Source: an uncultured Clostridia bacterium (lineage in GTDB: Bacteria > Bacillota > Clostridia > Christensenellales > Pumilibacteraceae). Taken from it: a DNA stretch of 21,966 bases. Location of the stretch: assembly GCA_947589145.1 (NCBI GenBank), contig CANQCB010000013.1, forward strand, positions 1 through 21,966. The letters are read 5' to 3'. The translations under genes were made by a program, and so were the position numbers. Below the pieces are notes generated by a model. That model was not told where the DNA came from. It was given only the letters and a program-made list of their open reading frames with translations, and did no database searches. Of the stretch, positions 15,240-21,966 are shown piece after piece. Each line of letters starts with the position of its first letter. Positions within the stretch are counted from its first letter, which is position 1.

Positions 15240-15354
15240 AAGGTATATTTTACTACGAGATCCACTCGCCGACATTCCCGAACTCTCCCGAACCCGAAGC
15301 GCGCCGAGGTATATTGTGCTACGAAACGGCTCGCCGACACTTCGCGGAATGACC
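15240..15354. repeat. Two diverged copies of a ~40-bp repeat
   Basis: On the plus strand, GGTATATT-x3-CTACGA followed by CTCGCCGACA occurs twice, starting near 15242 and 15308, about 66 bases apart. The shared blocks are identical, with different bases between them. The second copy continues into TTCGCGGAATGACC, reminiscent of dispersed extragenic repeats in Clostridia genomes. They lie between the riboswitch terminator and the lipoprotein gene, inside its 5' leader. Confidence 0.6.
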
Positions 15355-15407
15355 GAAAGGCAATTTTTCGCAACGAGCATGAACCGTGCGGGGCGGACAC
15401 GCCGCCA

Positions 15408-15441
15408 ATAAAAAAATTCTCCGAGGCTGCGCCGAGGAGAA
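15408..15441 (-). terminator. Intrinsic terminator downstream of the cobalamin riboswitch
   Basis: On the minus strand, TTCTCC and GGAGAA (15436-15441 and 15417-15422) enclose an inner GGC/GCC helix across a 2x2 internal loop, and seven U residues follow (15410-15416). It is placed about 85 bases after the aptamer, as expected for the expression platform. The 5' arm can pair instead with 15494-15502 (see the antiterminator entry). It would also stop read-through from metH. Confidence 0.8.
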
Positions 15442-15502
15442 CGGTAAAACGACATGGGCAGAACTCGCCCATACGGTCATTTGTCCTTCCGCATCCCCTC
15501 GG
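15432..15502 (-). promoter_or_regulatory. Possible antiterminator pairing of the riboswitch
   Basis: CCGAGGGGA (minus strand, 15494-15502) can form nine base pairs, one of them G-U, with TCTCCTCGG (15432-15440). That segment is also most of the terminator's 5' arm, so the two folds exclude each other. A separate perfect hairpin ATGGGC/GCCCAT lies between them (near 15454-15472). This arrangement would allow ligand-dependent transcription control, but the link to the aptamer is inferred. Confidence 0.5.
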
Positions 15503-15525
15503 AAATTCAAACATTCGGCGCATAA

Positions 15526-15695
15526 GGCAGGTCTTCCGGCTTAGTAAAGGTTTCCCTTTATTCGGCGGCTTTTATCGCTGTTCCTTCCCGAATTTCTCAG
15601 TGAAACGAGCGACCGCCGAAACGGCAGCGGGGGCTGCGGAGCAATTGGCTCTGACTTCCCTATTGAACGCCCTTATCTTTTCGGGCGTACCGTAT
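15526..15695 (-). ncRNA. Cobalamin riboswitch aptamer
   Basis: The minus strand shows the cobalamin aptamer landmarks in order. GGTACGCCC (15683-15691) pairs its ACGCCC with GGGCGT. TAGGGAAGTCAG follows, then a GAGC/GCTC hairpin with an AATT loop, and GCAGCCCCCGCTGCCGT, which matches the conserved core preceding the B12 box. Next is TTCGGCGG pairing with CCGCCGAA, and last the 3' end AAGCCGGAAGACCTGCC. It lies 5' of the DUF4430 lipoprotein and ECF-like gene with a terminator between, so adenosylcobalamin or a related corrinoid probably switches these genes off. The usual GCCACTG box appears as GCCGCCG. Confidence 0.9.
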
Positions 15696-15725
15696 GTGCT
15701 TTGAATTGTAATTTGTTATACCGCG

Positions 15726-15754
15726 ATTATATCACGGTTTGGATAACGCGTCAA
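15726..15754 (-). promoter_or_regulatory. Consensus promoter of the riboswitch-lipoprotein-ECF unit
   Basis: On the minus strand TTGACG (15749-15754) and TATAAT (15726-15731) are separated by 17 bases, with TGA just before the -10 giving an extended -10. The -35 begins one base after the metH stop codon at 15756-15758. Transcription would start near 15719 and enter the riboswitch about 25 bases later. Confidence 0.88.
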
Positions 15755-15755
15755 A

Positions 15756-18080
15756 CTATTTCGTAATGCTATCGAGAACTTTAACGAATTCCAACGCGTT
15801 TTCCGTGTAATAGTCGGCGTCGATCTCTTTCGCGATATCTGCGGTGATAACCGCGCCGCCGACGAAAATTTTCGAGGTGCAGTTTGCCGCGCGGAGCGCT
15901 TTGATCGTTTCTTCCATTCCGCCGACGGTGGTGGTCATCAGCGCGGAAAGCCCTATCGCCAAAGGACGGTATTTTTCGTACGCTTCGACGACGGTGCGAA
16001 CGGGTACGTCTTTGCCGAGATCGATAACCTTGTAACCGTAAGATTCGAGAACGACTTTTACTATGTTCTTTCCGATATCGTGCACGTCGCCCTTCACCGT
16101 CGCGAGAACCACCGTGGCTTTTTCCGCGCCCTTGGGCAGGCGTTTGCCGACGACTTCGAACGCCGTCTTTGCCGCTTCCGCCGAGGAAACGAGCTGCGGG
16201 AGAAAGAGTTTTCCGCCGTCGAAAAGCCGACCGACTTCTTCAAGCGACTTTATCAGAACTTCGTTTATGACGGTCATGGGGTCGCTCGTTTCGAGTTCCT
16301 TTTCCGCCAACGCCGCCGCCTGAGACCTTACTCCCTTTTTTATGCAGTCGTAAAGGTTCGCGACCGTTTTATCCGCCGAGCCCGTTACGACTGCCGCGGT
16401 AGGCGCGTTATAATCCTTGTATGTCGAAATATACTCCTCGGCGTTACCGTCAATGTTCGACAGAACGCCGAAAGCCTTTACGGCGCCCATCATCTCGCCG
16501 TCGAGCGGATTCATTATAGGCATGTTGAGACCGCTCGTCATCGCCATGGTGAGGAAGGTTTTATTGAGCAGTCCCCTGTTCGGCAATCCGAAAGATACGT
16601 TCGACACGCCGAGAGCGGTTTTTACTCCCAATCTGCGCACGAGACGGAGCGCTTCCACCGTCTCTTTGACGAGCGACTGTTCCGCCGACGCGGTGAGAAC
16701 GAGGGTGTCTATCATGATCTTGTGTTTGGGTATGCCGTAAGCCGCGGCACGTTCGACGATTTTTTTCGCTATCGCATAGCGTTCTTTTGCCGTTTTCGGC
16801 ACGCCGCGTTCGTCCATGGCAAGTCCGAGTACGACGGCGCCGTATTTTTTCGCGATCGGGAACACGCGATCCATCACGTCGTCGTCCCCGTTTACGCTGT
16901 TTATCAGAGGCACGCCGTTGTATATTCTCACCGCCCTCTCGATTGCGGTCTTGTCCGAACTGTCTATCTGTATGGGCAGATCGACGTATTCCTGAATTTT
17001 CTCCACCGCCGCGGAAAGCGCCTGCGCCTCGTCTATTTTCGGTATGCCCACGTTGAGGTCGAGAAGATCCGCGCCCGCCTCTTGCTGTTTTATCGCCTCA
17101 TCCACGAGGTAGTCCATATCGCCGCGCTCGACGGCTTCTTTGAGTTTCTTTTTGCCCGTGGGGTTCAATCTCTCGCCACAGACCTTGACATTTTCGACGA
17201 CGACTTGTTTCGTAGCCGAACATATACTTGTGCCGTGCTGCGTCTTATGCGATTTGACTTTCCTGCCCGAAAACTCGGATATGCGGCGAATAAACTCGGG
17301 GGTCGTGCCGCAACACCCTCCGACTACGCTGACGCCCGCGGAAATATATTTCTTCGTCCAATAGACGAATTCGTCCTCGGTCAGGTCGTATATGCTTCTG
17401 CCGTTTTCCATTCTCGGCAAACCGCGGTTGGGCTGTATTATGACGGGCACGTCGGTGCATGCCAGAAAACGCTCGGCTATCGGGAAGAGTTCGCGAGGAC
17501 CGAGGGAGCAGTTCGCGCCCAACGCGTCCACGCCCAACCCTTCGAGCACGAGCGCGACGATCTCGGGCGTTGAGCCCGTCAACGTCCGCGCGGAAGAATC
17601 GAAAGTCATGGTCGCGAATATAGGTTTGTCCGAATGTTCTTTGAGCGCAAGCACGCAAGCCTTGATTTCATAAACGTCCGAAAAGGTCTCGACAATATAG
17701 CCGTCCACTATGTCTTTCGTGATTTCGGCTATTTCCGCATACGCCTCGTAAGCCCGATCGAAAGTAAGCGTTCCCATGGGTTTGAGCATTGCGCCCGTCG
17801 GACCTACGTCGAAAAAGACTTTTTTGCCCGACGCGCGCGCGTTTTCCACCGCCGCTTCGGCAATTTCTTTTATGCCGTATTTGCCGTGATACTTAATTCC
17901 GTTCAAGCCGAACGTCGCCGTGGTCACTATGTCCGCGGCGCTGTATGCGCGATGTATGGCTTTTATTTCCTCGGCGTGGGTTATGTTGAGTTCTTCCGGA
18001 ATGCCCGTAAGCCCCCTTTTTTCCAATTCGCTGCCCATGCCGCCGTCGAAAATGATCACTTGTTTTCCGAGCCGTAACAC
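15756..18080 (-). CDS. metH: Cobalamin-dependent methionine synthase lacking the reactivation domain
   Basis: Transfers a methyl group from methyltetrahydrofolate through cobalamin to homocysteine, giving methionine. Domains in the 774-residue product: homocysteine/zinc domain (about 1-285) with Cys191, Cys256 and Cys257 as zinc ligands; pterin-binding domain (about 295-560) beginning VCGERLNPTGKKK; B12 cap (about 570-645); B12 domain (about 650-774), in which DVHDIG places the lower-ligand His667, with GLSALMTTT and VGGAVIT. Full-length MetH such as the E. coli enzyme is about 1200 residues; the reactivation domain is missing here and supplied by the preceding gene. The start is a GTG with AGGAAGG six bases upstream and overlaps that gene by 25 bases. 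Confidence 0.95.
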   Translation of the reverse strand: MLRLGKQVIIFDGGMGSELEKRGLTGIPEELNITHAEEIKAIHRAYSAADIVTTATFGLNGIKYHGKYGIKEIAEAAVENARASGKKVFFDVGPTGAMLKPMGTLTFDRAYEAYAEIAEITKDIVDGYIVETFSDVYEIKACVLALKEHSDKPIFATMTFDSSARTLTGSTPEIVALVLEGLGVDALGANCSLGPRELFPIAERFLACTDVPVIIQPNRGLPRMENGRSIYDLTEDEFVYWTKKYISAGVSVVGGCCGTTPEFIRRISEFSGRKVKSHKTQHGTSICSATKQVVVENVKVCGERLNPTGKKKLKEAVERGDMDYLVDEAIKQQEAGADLLDLNVGIPKIDEAQALSAAVEKIQEYVDLPIQIDSSDKTAIERAVRIYNGVPLINSVNGDDDVMDRVFPIAKKYGAVVLGLAMDERGVPKTAKERYAIAKKIVERAAAYGIPKHKIMIDTLVLTASAEQSLVKETVEALRLVRRLGVKTALGVSNVSFGLPNRGLLNKTFLTMAMTSGLNMPIMNPLDGEMMGAVKAFGVLSNIDGNAEEYISTYKDYNAPTAAVVTGSADKTVANLYDCIKKGVRSQAAALAEKELETSDPMTVINEVLIKSLEEVGRLFDGGKLFLPQLVSSAEAAKTAFEVVGKRLPKGAEKATVVLATVKGDVHDIGKNIVKVVLESYGYKVIDLGKDVPVRTVVEAYEKYRPLAIGLSALMTTTVGGMEETIKALRAANCTSKIFVGGAVITADIAKEIDADYYTENALEFVKVLDSITK

Positions 18081-18655
18081 CTTTTACCTTCCTGTCTGTA
18101 ATTGCAGTGCGCGAGTTGAGCGCAGCCCGCGCATGTTTTCTCCGTTTTTTTGCCTATCCCGATTATGCCCGCCATGGATTTCAACGGCAGCATATATCCC
18201 GATTCCGTCAAAGTCACGCCCGTCGCTTCGGGCTTTACGAGTTCGATTATATATTTGACGTCCTTTATGTCGCTGCCGCCGTAGCCCGGGCAGAAACGGT
18301 ATGTCCGATCCTCGCCGAACCTCTCTTCGTACTCGTCGGCGAGCTGTTCGAGATATGCGCTCGCGCAGGCGTCGTATACCACCGATTTCGCCATGTCCGT
18401 ACGCGCCAAAACCCCTATGCGTTTGTCTGTTTCTCTGCCGAGCGTCATGACGGAGAGTATCACGCCGCGCGTACCTTCGAGAAATTTCGAGTACGGCTCG
18501 CGGCGCAAAAATTCGGGCGGCTCGGCGAACGTTTTATATGCGTATCTGAATCTCGCGGTCGACGCGATTTCTTCCAGACACTCGTCAATAAGCCCGTCGG
18601 TTTCGCCGCTCTCGCCCAGATACGCGTATATCCGAGATTTAAGCAAAGAACTCAC
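18056..18655 (-). CDS. Stand-alone methionine synthase reactivation (AdoMet-binding) protein
   Basis: A 199-residue protein resembling the activation domain normally fused to the end of MetH, which binds S-adenosylmethionine and remethylates oxidised cobalamin. RFCPGYG at 120-126 corresponds to the AdoMet-binding RxxxGY motif, and LTESGYMLPLKSMAGIIGI (149-167) matches the following conserved strand region. The C-terminus has four cysteines, Cys175, Cys178, Cys184 and Cys193, which could bind a metal or iron-sulfur cluster; this is absent from the E. coli domain. The GTG start at 18655 has GGAGA nine bases upstream and overlaps metF by 17 bases. The 3' end overlaps metH. Confidence 0.87.
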   Translation of the reverse strand: MSSLLKSRIYAYLGESGETDGLIDECLEEIASTARFRYAYKTFAEPPEFLRREPYSKFLEGTRGVILSVMTLGRETDKRIGVLARTDMAKSVVYDACASAYLEQLADEYEERFGEDRTYRFCPGYGGSDIKDVKYIIELVKPEATGVTLTESGYMLPLKSMAGIIGIGKKTEKTCAGCAQLAHCNYRQEGKRCYGSENK

Positions 18656-19511
18656 CGATGACGTTCTCCATTCTTTGGCATATTTCGATAGCGACGTCCG
18701 CTTTGTTCATCGTGTATAAGTGCACGCCCGGCGCGCCCTTGGCAATGAGGTCCATTATCTGGTATACGGCGTAGTTCATGCCGATCTCACGCATGACGTT
18801 GGGCTTATCCGAGTATATCTCGATCATGTTGCGGAACTCGATCGGTATGGCGCTGCCGCACATTTCCTTAATATGCTTTATGTTTTTAACGCTGACGAGC
18901 GGCATGATACCCGGTATCATGGGGGATTTGATCCCTATCTTGCGCGCCTCGTTCACCAGACGGTAATAATATGAATTGTCGAAGAACAGCTGGGTTATGA
19001 AGAAGGTTGCGCCGCACTCTTCCTTCTTTTTCAGGCTTTTGAGGTCGGCGTACAGCGTCTCGCACTCGGGGTGACCTTCGGGGTAGCAAGCCGCGCCCAT
19101 GGCGAACCCGTATTTGCCGATATGGCTCATCAGGTCGGTGGCGTGCGGGAAGTATTTGCAATACTCGGCTTGGTAATCGATCGGTCTGTCGCCGCGAAGA
19201 GCAAGGACGTTTTCGACATTATGCGCTTTAAGATCCTCGGCTATCGCGTCTATCTCGCTCGGCGTGGACGGCCCGCCCGTTATGTGCGCAAGCGGTTCGA
19301 TCCCCACCGATTTGATATGCCCCGCGATCTCCACGGAGTTGCGGGCAGTGGAGCCGCTTGCCCCGTACGTCACGCTGATAAAGTCGGGACGGAGCGCGCG
19401 AAGCTCGTCGATGGCTTTATACAGCCGCTCGGTCTCGGTATCCCCCTTTTTGGGCGGGAACACCTCGAAAGAGAGCGTCTTTTTTCTTTTAAGTACGTCG
19501 TCTATTCTCAT
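18639..19511 (-). CDS. metF: Methylenetetrahydrofolate reductase
   Basis: Reduces 5,10-methylene-THF to 5-methyl-THF, the methyl donor for the MetH encoded two genes downstream. The 290-residue TIM-barrel protein starts MRIDDVLKRKKTLSFEVFPP. Glu16 in FEVFPPK corresponds to the catalytic glutamate. VTYGASG (47-53), ALRGDRP (104-110) and the flavin-region GAACYPEGHPE (139-149) are present, as is ATFFITQLFFDN. The frame is open to 19568, but that codon overlaps the -10 box, so the transcript starts after it. A GAGG site precedes the ATG at 19511. Clostridial MetF often needs a partner such as MetV; none is seen. Confidence 0.94.
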   Translation of the reverse strand: MRIDDVLKRKKTLSFEVFPPKKGDTETERLYKAIDELRALRPDFISVTYGASGSTARNSVEIAGHIKSVGIEPLAHITGGPSTPSEIDAIAEDLKAHNVENVLALRGDRPIDYQAEYCKYFPHATDLMSHIGKYGFAMGAACYPEGHPECETLYADLKSLKKKEECGATFFITQLFFDNSYYYRLVNEARKIGIKSPMIPGIMPLVSVKNIKHIKEMCGSAIPIEFRNMIEIYSDKPNVMREIGMNYAVYQIMDLIAKGAPGVHLYTMNKADVAIEICQRMENVIGEFFA

Positions 19512-19558
19512 AATGCGTTGCCTCGCTCGGGGTGGGCGTCCGCCCAATCCCCGTGTTA

Positions 19559-19587
19559 ATTTTATCATCAGTCGGCGATATAGTCAA
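19559..19587 (-). promoter_or_regulatory. Promoter of the metF-reactivation-metH operon
   Basis: On the minus strand TTGACT (19582-19587) and TAAAAT (19559-19564) are separated by exactly 17 bases, each one mismatch from consensus. The -35 lies only two bases from the GH3 terminator's U-tract. The transcript would begin near 19552 with a GC hairpin (19529-19552, GGGC/GCCC core). No S-box, T-box or cobalamin riboswitch lies between this promoter and metF. Confidence 0.82.
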
Positions 19588-19629
19588 CTAAAAAAACATT
19601 ACCGACGGCAGTGCGCCGTCGGTAATGTT
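19588..19629 (-). terminator. Intrinsic terminator of the GH3 gene
   Basis: A perfect 15-bp inverted repeat, AACATTACCGACGGC and its complement (19595-19609 and 19615-19629), with a 5-base loop and a run of U residues (19590-19596) on the minus strand. It lies 42 bases after the GH3 stop codon. Confidence 0.93.
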
Positions 19630-19670
19630 GTGTATTGGGGAGGGAAAAGAATTTGTTTCCCTATTCGGGC

Positions 19671-21966
19671 TTAATCATTGCTCTTCTGTTTTGCCTTGCG
19701 GGGCTTTTTGAAAAGGAGCCAGAGCCATACGCCGATTATGCCGACGACGACCACGTTAATCCCGACAACGAGGATTATCCACCAGCGGAAGGGCTCGACG
19801 CTGTTGCCGATGACGGAATCTTTGTCAAGCCCCTGCGACGTTGCCGCGAAGTTCACGGTATCCACGTAGGAGTAGAGTATGTCCTTCGCCGAGTTGAATA
19901 TCGCTCTTTGCGAGGTTACGCTCTTGGTGTCGTCGAACATGCTCACCTTTCCGTCCGAGTGAAGTATCTGACTGTTGCCCGCGCGGACGCACTCGTCAAC
20001 GTCGTGTATGCAGTCGGAAGTCTTACTCGGGGTTGCCGTTGCGGACTGATAGAAGTCGGTGATGACAGTTCCGCGGAAACCCCACTCGTTACGGAGAACG
20101 GAGGTCAGCATTGCGTAGCTTGACGACGCTCTCGTCGAACCGATACGGTCGACCGAACTCATGAAGGCGTTGCCCTTACCTACCTTGACGATATACTCGA
20201 AAGGAAGGAGGTAGTTCTCGCGAAGGTTCTGCTCGGTGAGCCACTTGAAGGCGCCGTTTCTGCCCGAGTCGCTGTCGTTAACCGCGATGTGCTTGACGTA
20301 TGCGGTGACGCCCTGTTCCTTGGCGCCGTATACTTCGTATGCGCACATTACGCCGCTGAGACGTGCGTCCTCGCTGTAATACTCGAAGTTTCTGCCGCCC
20401 GTAACGCTTCTGTGAAGGTTAGCGCCCGGTCCGTACAAGCCGCTGATGCCGAGAGCCTTGCCCTCGATACCGATTGCCGCGCCTACCTGATAAGCCATGT
20501 ACCAATCCCAGGTCGCTCCGATGACGGTGTCGCTGGGATAGCATACCGCTTTGAGCCCGCCGTTACCCGTGACGGTGTTGTTATAGCCTGCGGGTCCGTC
20601 GGTATCCGTCGTGCGGGGCTTGCCGATTGCGTCGATCGCCATTGTGCCGAAACCGCCCGAAGCGATAAGCAGCGCCATGGTGTCTATATCCAGTTGTCCG
20701 ACGAGCTGATCCCACTTCTCGTCCTCATAAGGCAGCCCCATAACGTCCTGTATCGTCCAAGTGGTTGTGGAGCCGAGGGGCGGAGCCGTCGCGCCTTCCA
20801 TATCCACGGGAGTGGGTCTGACGTAGAGAGCGTCCTCTTTGATAGTGCCCGCAAGCCTGTTCTCCGTCTTTTGGTAAGGGAAGGTGGAGATAAAGTCATT
20901 TCTCGTCATGTAGTTGATCTTCACCGGTTCGTCGTTACCGTCGACGGAGTGCGCCTTGGGTACGGCAAGCTCGGTTATGGTGCTGGACGCGCCCGAAGTC
21001 GGGTTGGTGAAGGTGGTGAAGCGGTTCTCCACTTTGTTACCCGTCGCGGTGTCCGTCTCGTACTTATATCCGCTGTCGGGAACGGTGAATCTGAAGGTGT
21101 TCCTGCCTGCCGACACGTCCGCGAGCGTGTGTGCGTCGGTGCGAAGGGTCAGAACGTACTCCCCGCCCTCGAGCTCATAGCCCATGAAGCCGTTGTTGTT
21201 CTTGTCGTAGCAGTCATAAGACTTCATGTCCTCTACGGGGAGAGATATGGTAAGCTGTTCGGACTTGCCCGGTTCGAGCTCCGCCGTCTTTGCGAAGGCG
21301 CCGAGGTTTACAGCCGACTTTTCGATACCGCCCTTGGTGTAAGGGGGCGTGTAGTAGAGCTGTACGACGTCCTTGCCCTTGACGGTGCCCGTGTTCTCGA
21401 CGAGAAGCTGAATGTCGATCTTGCCGTCCTTTGCAAGCACTGCCCCGTCGCTGACCGCCTCGCCGTTCGACGTAACGCCGACTACCGTCCACTTAAACGT
21501 AGTGTAGGACAGTCCGTAGCCGAAGGGGAACTGCACGACCTGATCGTAGCCTCTTGCAAGGTTCCAGGTGAGTTTGGCCGCGCTGCTGTTCCAGAAACCC
21601 TCGGCGTCCGCCGTCTCATACCACTTATAGCCGACGTAGATATCCTCGGTATAGTCGGAGTATTTGTTAATTCTCGTGCTGAAAGTGGTGTCTCCGCTTA
21701 TATCCGTATAGGTGCCTACGCCCTCGCGACCCGAGTTGGCGTATGACGCCGCGGTGGAGAGGTCGTATGCCCAGGTATCGGTGAGGTGCCCCGACGGTGT
21801 GATCTCGCCCGTGAGAAGTTTGGCAAGCCCGATCGTGCCCCGCGTTCCCGGGGTGCCCATGAAGAGCGCCGCGTCAACGTTATCCCTCGTGCCGTCATAG
21901 TCCTTTTCGTCTATGAAGCCCATTTCCATGGGGTTGGTGGTGTTGAGTACGACGATGACTTTATCG
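19671..21966 (-). CDS. Glycoside hydrolase family 3 protein, reversed domain order, membrane-anchored (5' end outside window)
   Basis: Probable beta-glucosidase or related exo-glycosidase. The frame is already open at the window edge (KVIVVLNTTNPMEMGF), so the N-terminus is missing. Counting from the Met at 21929, residues up to about 55 are the end of the GH3 C-type domain (DAALFMGTPGTRGTIGLAKL, TPSGHL). FPFGYGLSYTTF at 134-145 opens a fibronectin III-like domain to about 285. The GH3 N-type barrel follows: TDGPAG at 443-448, GPGANLHRSVTGGRNFEYYS at 500-519, KHIAVND at 546-552 and GFRGTVITDFY at 617-627 with Asp625 as probable nucleophile. A membrane helix (716-740) and lysine-rich tail end the protein. 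The order C-type, FnIII, N-type is reversed relative to common GH3. The exact substrate cannot be told. Confidence 0.92.
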   Translation of the reverse strand, partial: DKVIVVLNTTNPMEMGFIDEKDYDGTRDNVDAALFMGTPGTRGTIGLAKLLTGEITPSGHLTDTWAYDLSTAASYANSGREGVGTYTDISGDTTFSTRINKYSDYTEDIYVGYKWYETADAEGFWNSSAAKLTWNLARGYDQVVQFPFGYGLSYTTFKWTVVGVTSNGEAVSDGAVLAKDGKIDIQLLVENTGTVKGKDVVQLYYTPPYTKGGIEKSAVNLGAFAKTAELEPGKSEQLTISLPVEDMKSYDCYDKNNNGFMGYELEGGEYVLTLRTDAHTLADVSAGRNTFRFTVPDSGYKYETDTATGNKVENRFTTFTNPTSGASSTITELAVPKAHSVDGNDEPVKINYMTRNDFISTFPYQKTENRLAGTIKEDALYVRPTPVDMEGATAPPLGSTTTWTIQDVMGLPYEDEKWDQLVGQLDIDTMALLIASGGFGTMAIDAIGKPRTTDTDGPAGYNNTVTGNGGLKAVCYPSDTVIGATWDWYMAYQVGAAIGIEGKALGISGLYGPGANLHRSVTGGRNFEYYSEDARLSGVMCAYEVYGAKEQGVTAYVKHIAVNDSDSGRNGAFKWLTEQNLRENYLLPFEYIVKVGKGNAFMSSVDRIGSTRASSSYAMLTSVLRNEWGFRGTVITDFYQSATATPSKTSDCIHDVDECVRAGNSQILHSDGKVSMFDDTKSVTSQRAIFNSAKDILYSYVDTVNFAATSQGLDKDSVIGNSVEPFRWWIILVVGINVVVVGIIGVWLWLLFKKPRKAKQKSND

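Noticed and set aside
15219..15523. Minus-strand open frames of 63-95 codons between riboswitch and lipoprotein
   Set aside because: They run through the terminator and the repeats, are rich in Arg/Ser/Cys with no domain, and lie within the untranslated leader.
16080..17573. Long plus-strand open frame opposite metH (497 codons)
   Set aside because: It is antisense to a metH with all catalytic motifs, has no recognisable domain, and its length follows from the codon bias of the real gene.
19512..19568. Upstream in-frame start for metF adding 19 residues
   Set aside because: The codon overlaps the -10 box, so it precedes the predicted transcript start, and the extra residues do not resemble MTHFR.
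20289..21746. Long plus-strand open frame opposite the GH3 gene (485 codons)
   Set aside because: Same reason: it mirrors a clear GH3 frame, and the composition is arginine/valine-rich without motifs.
1..21966. CRISPR arrays, tRNA or rRNA genes, insertion sequences, toxin-antitoxin or defence genes
   Set aside because: No regular repeat-spacer pattern, tRNA-like cloverleaf, rRNA motif, transposase or defence protein was recognised on either strand.

Overview
The window looks like a Gram-positive chromosome segment, most likely from a member of the Clostridia (Bacillota). The reasons are a continuous S10-spc-alpha ribosomal cluster carrying adk, map, a small KOW protein, infA and rpmJ in the Firmicutes order, a zinc-ribbon S14, an adenylate kinase with a four-cysteine lid, a lipoprotein plus an ECF-type membrane protein, and a MetH split from its reactivation domain. 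Assignment below class level is not possible from the sequence alone. All 35 genes are on the minus strand, so transcription runs from high to low coordinates.

Region 1 (21966-19671) is the 3' part of a large glycoside hydrolase family 3 gene. Its domains are in reversed order and it ends in a membrane anchor. A 15-bp perfect-stem terminator follows.

Region 2 (19590-15756) is a three-gene methionine/one-carbon operon: metF, a stand-alone B12-dependent methionine synthase reactivation protein, and metH lacking that domain. The genes overlap and are driven by a near-consensus promoter placed right against the GH3 terminator.

Region 3 (15754-13943) is a corrinoid-responsive transcription unit. 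A consensus promoter begins next to the metH stop codon. It drives a cobalamin riboswitch, a terminator with a possible antiterminator, a short pair of diverged repeats, a DUF4430-type lipoprotein and an ECF S-component-like membrane protein. The likely logic is that the unit imports the cofactor needed by the adjacent MetH and is shut off when the cofactor is plentiful.

Region 4 (13857-1) is the ribosomal superoperon: a perfect TTGACA-17-TATAAT promoter with A/T tracts upstream, a structured leader of about 250 nt, then rpsJ-rplC-rplD-rplW-rplB-rpsS-rplV-rpsC-rplP-rpmC-rpsQ-rplN-rplX-rplE-rpsN-rpsH-rplF-rplR-rpsE-rpmD-rplO-secY-adk-map-KOW-infA-rpmJ-rpsM-rpsK. rpsK runs to the window edge and lacks only its stop codon. 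Gene spacing is tight throughout. The oddities are charged extensions on L22, L24 and L5, and two wider gaps (secY-adk and rpmJ-rpsM).

The most interesting part is region 3: a riboswitch-controlled pairing of a surface lipoprotein with an ECF S component, which would give an ECF-type vitamin importer an extracellular capture protein. The ribosomal region is ordinary apart from its leader and the protein tails.
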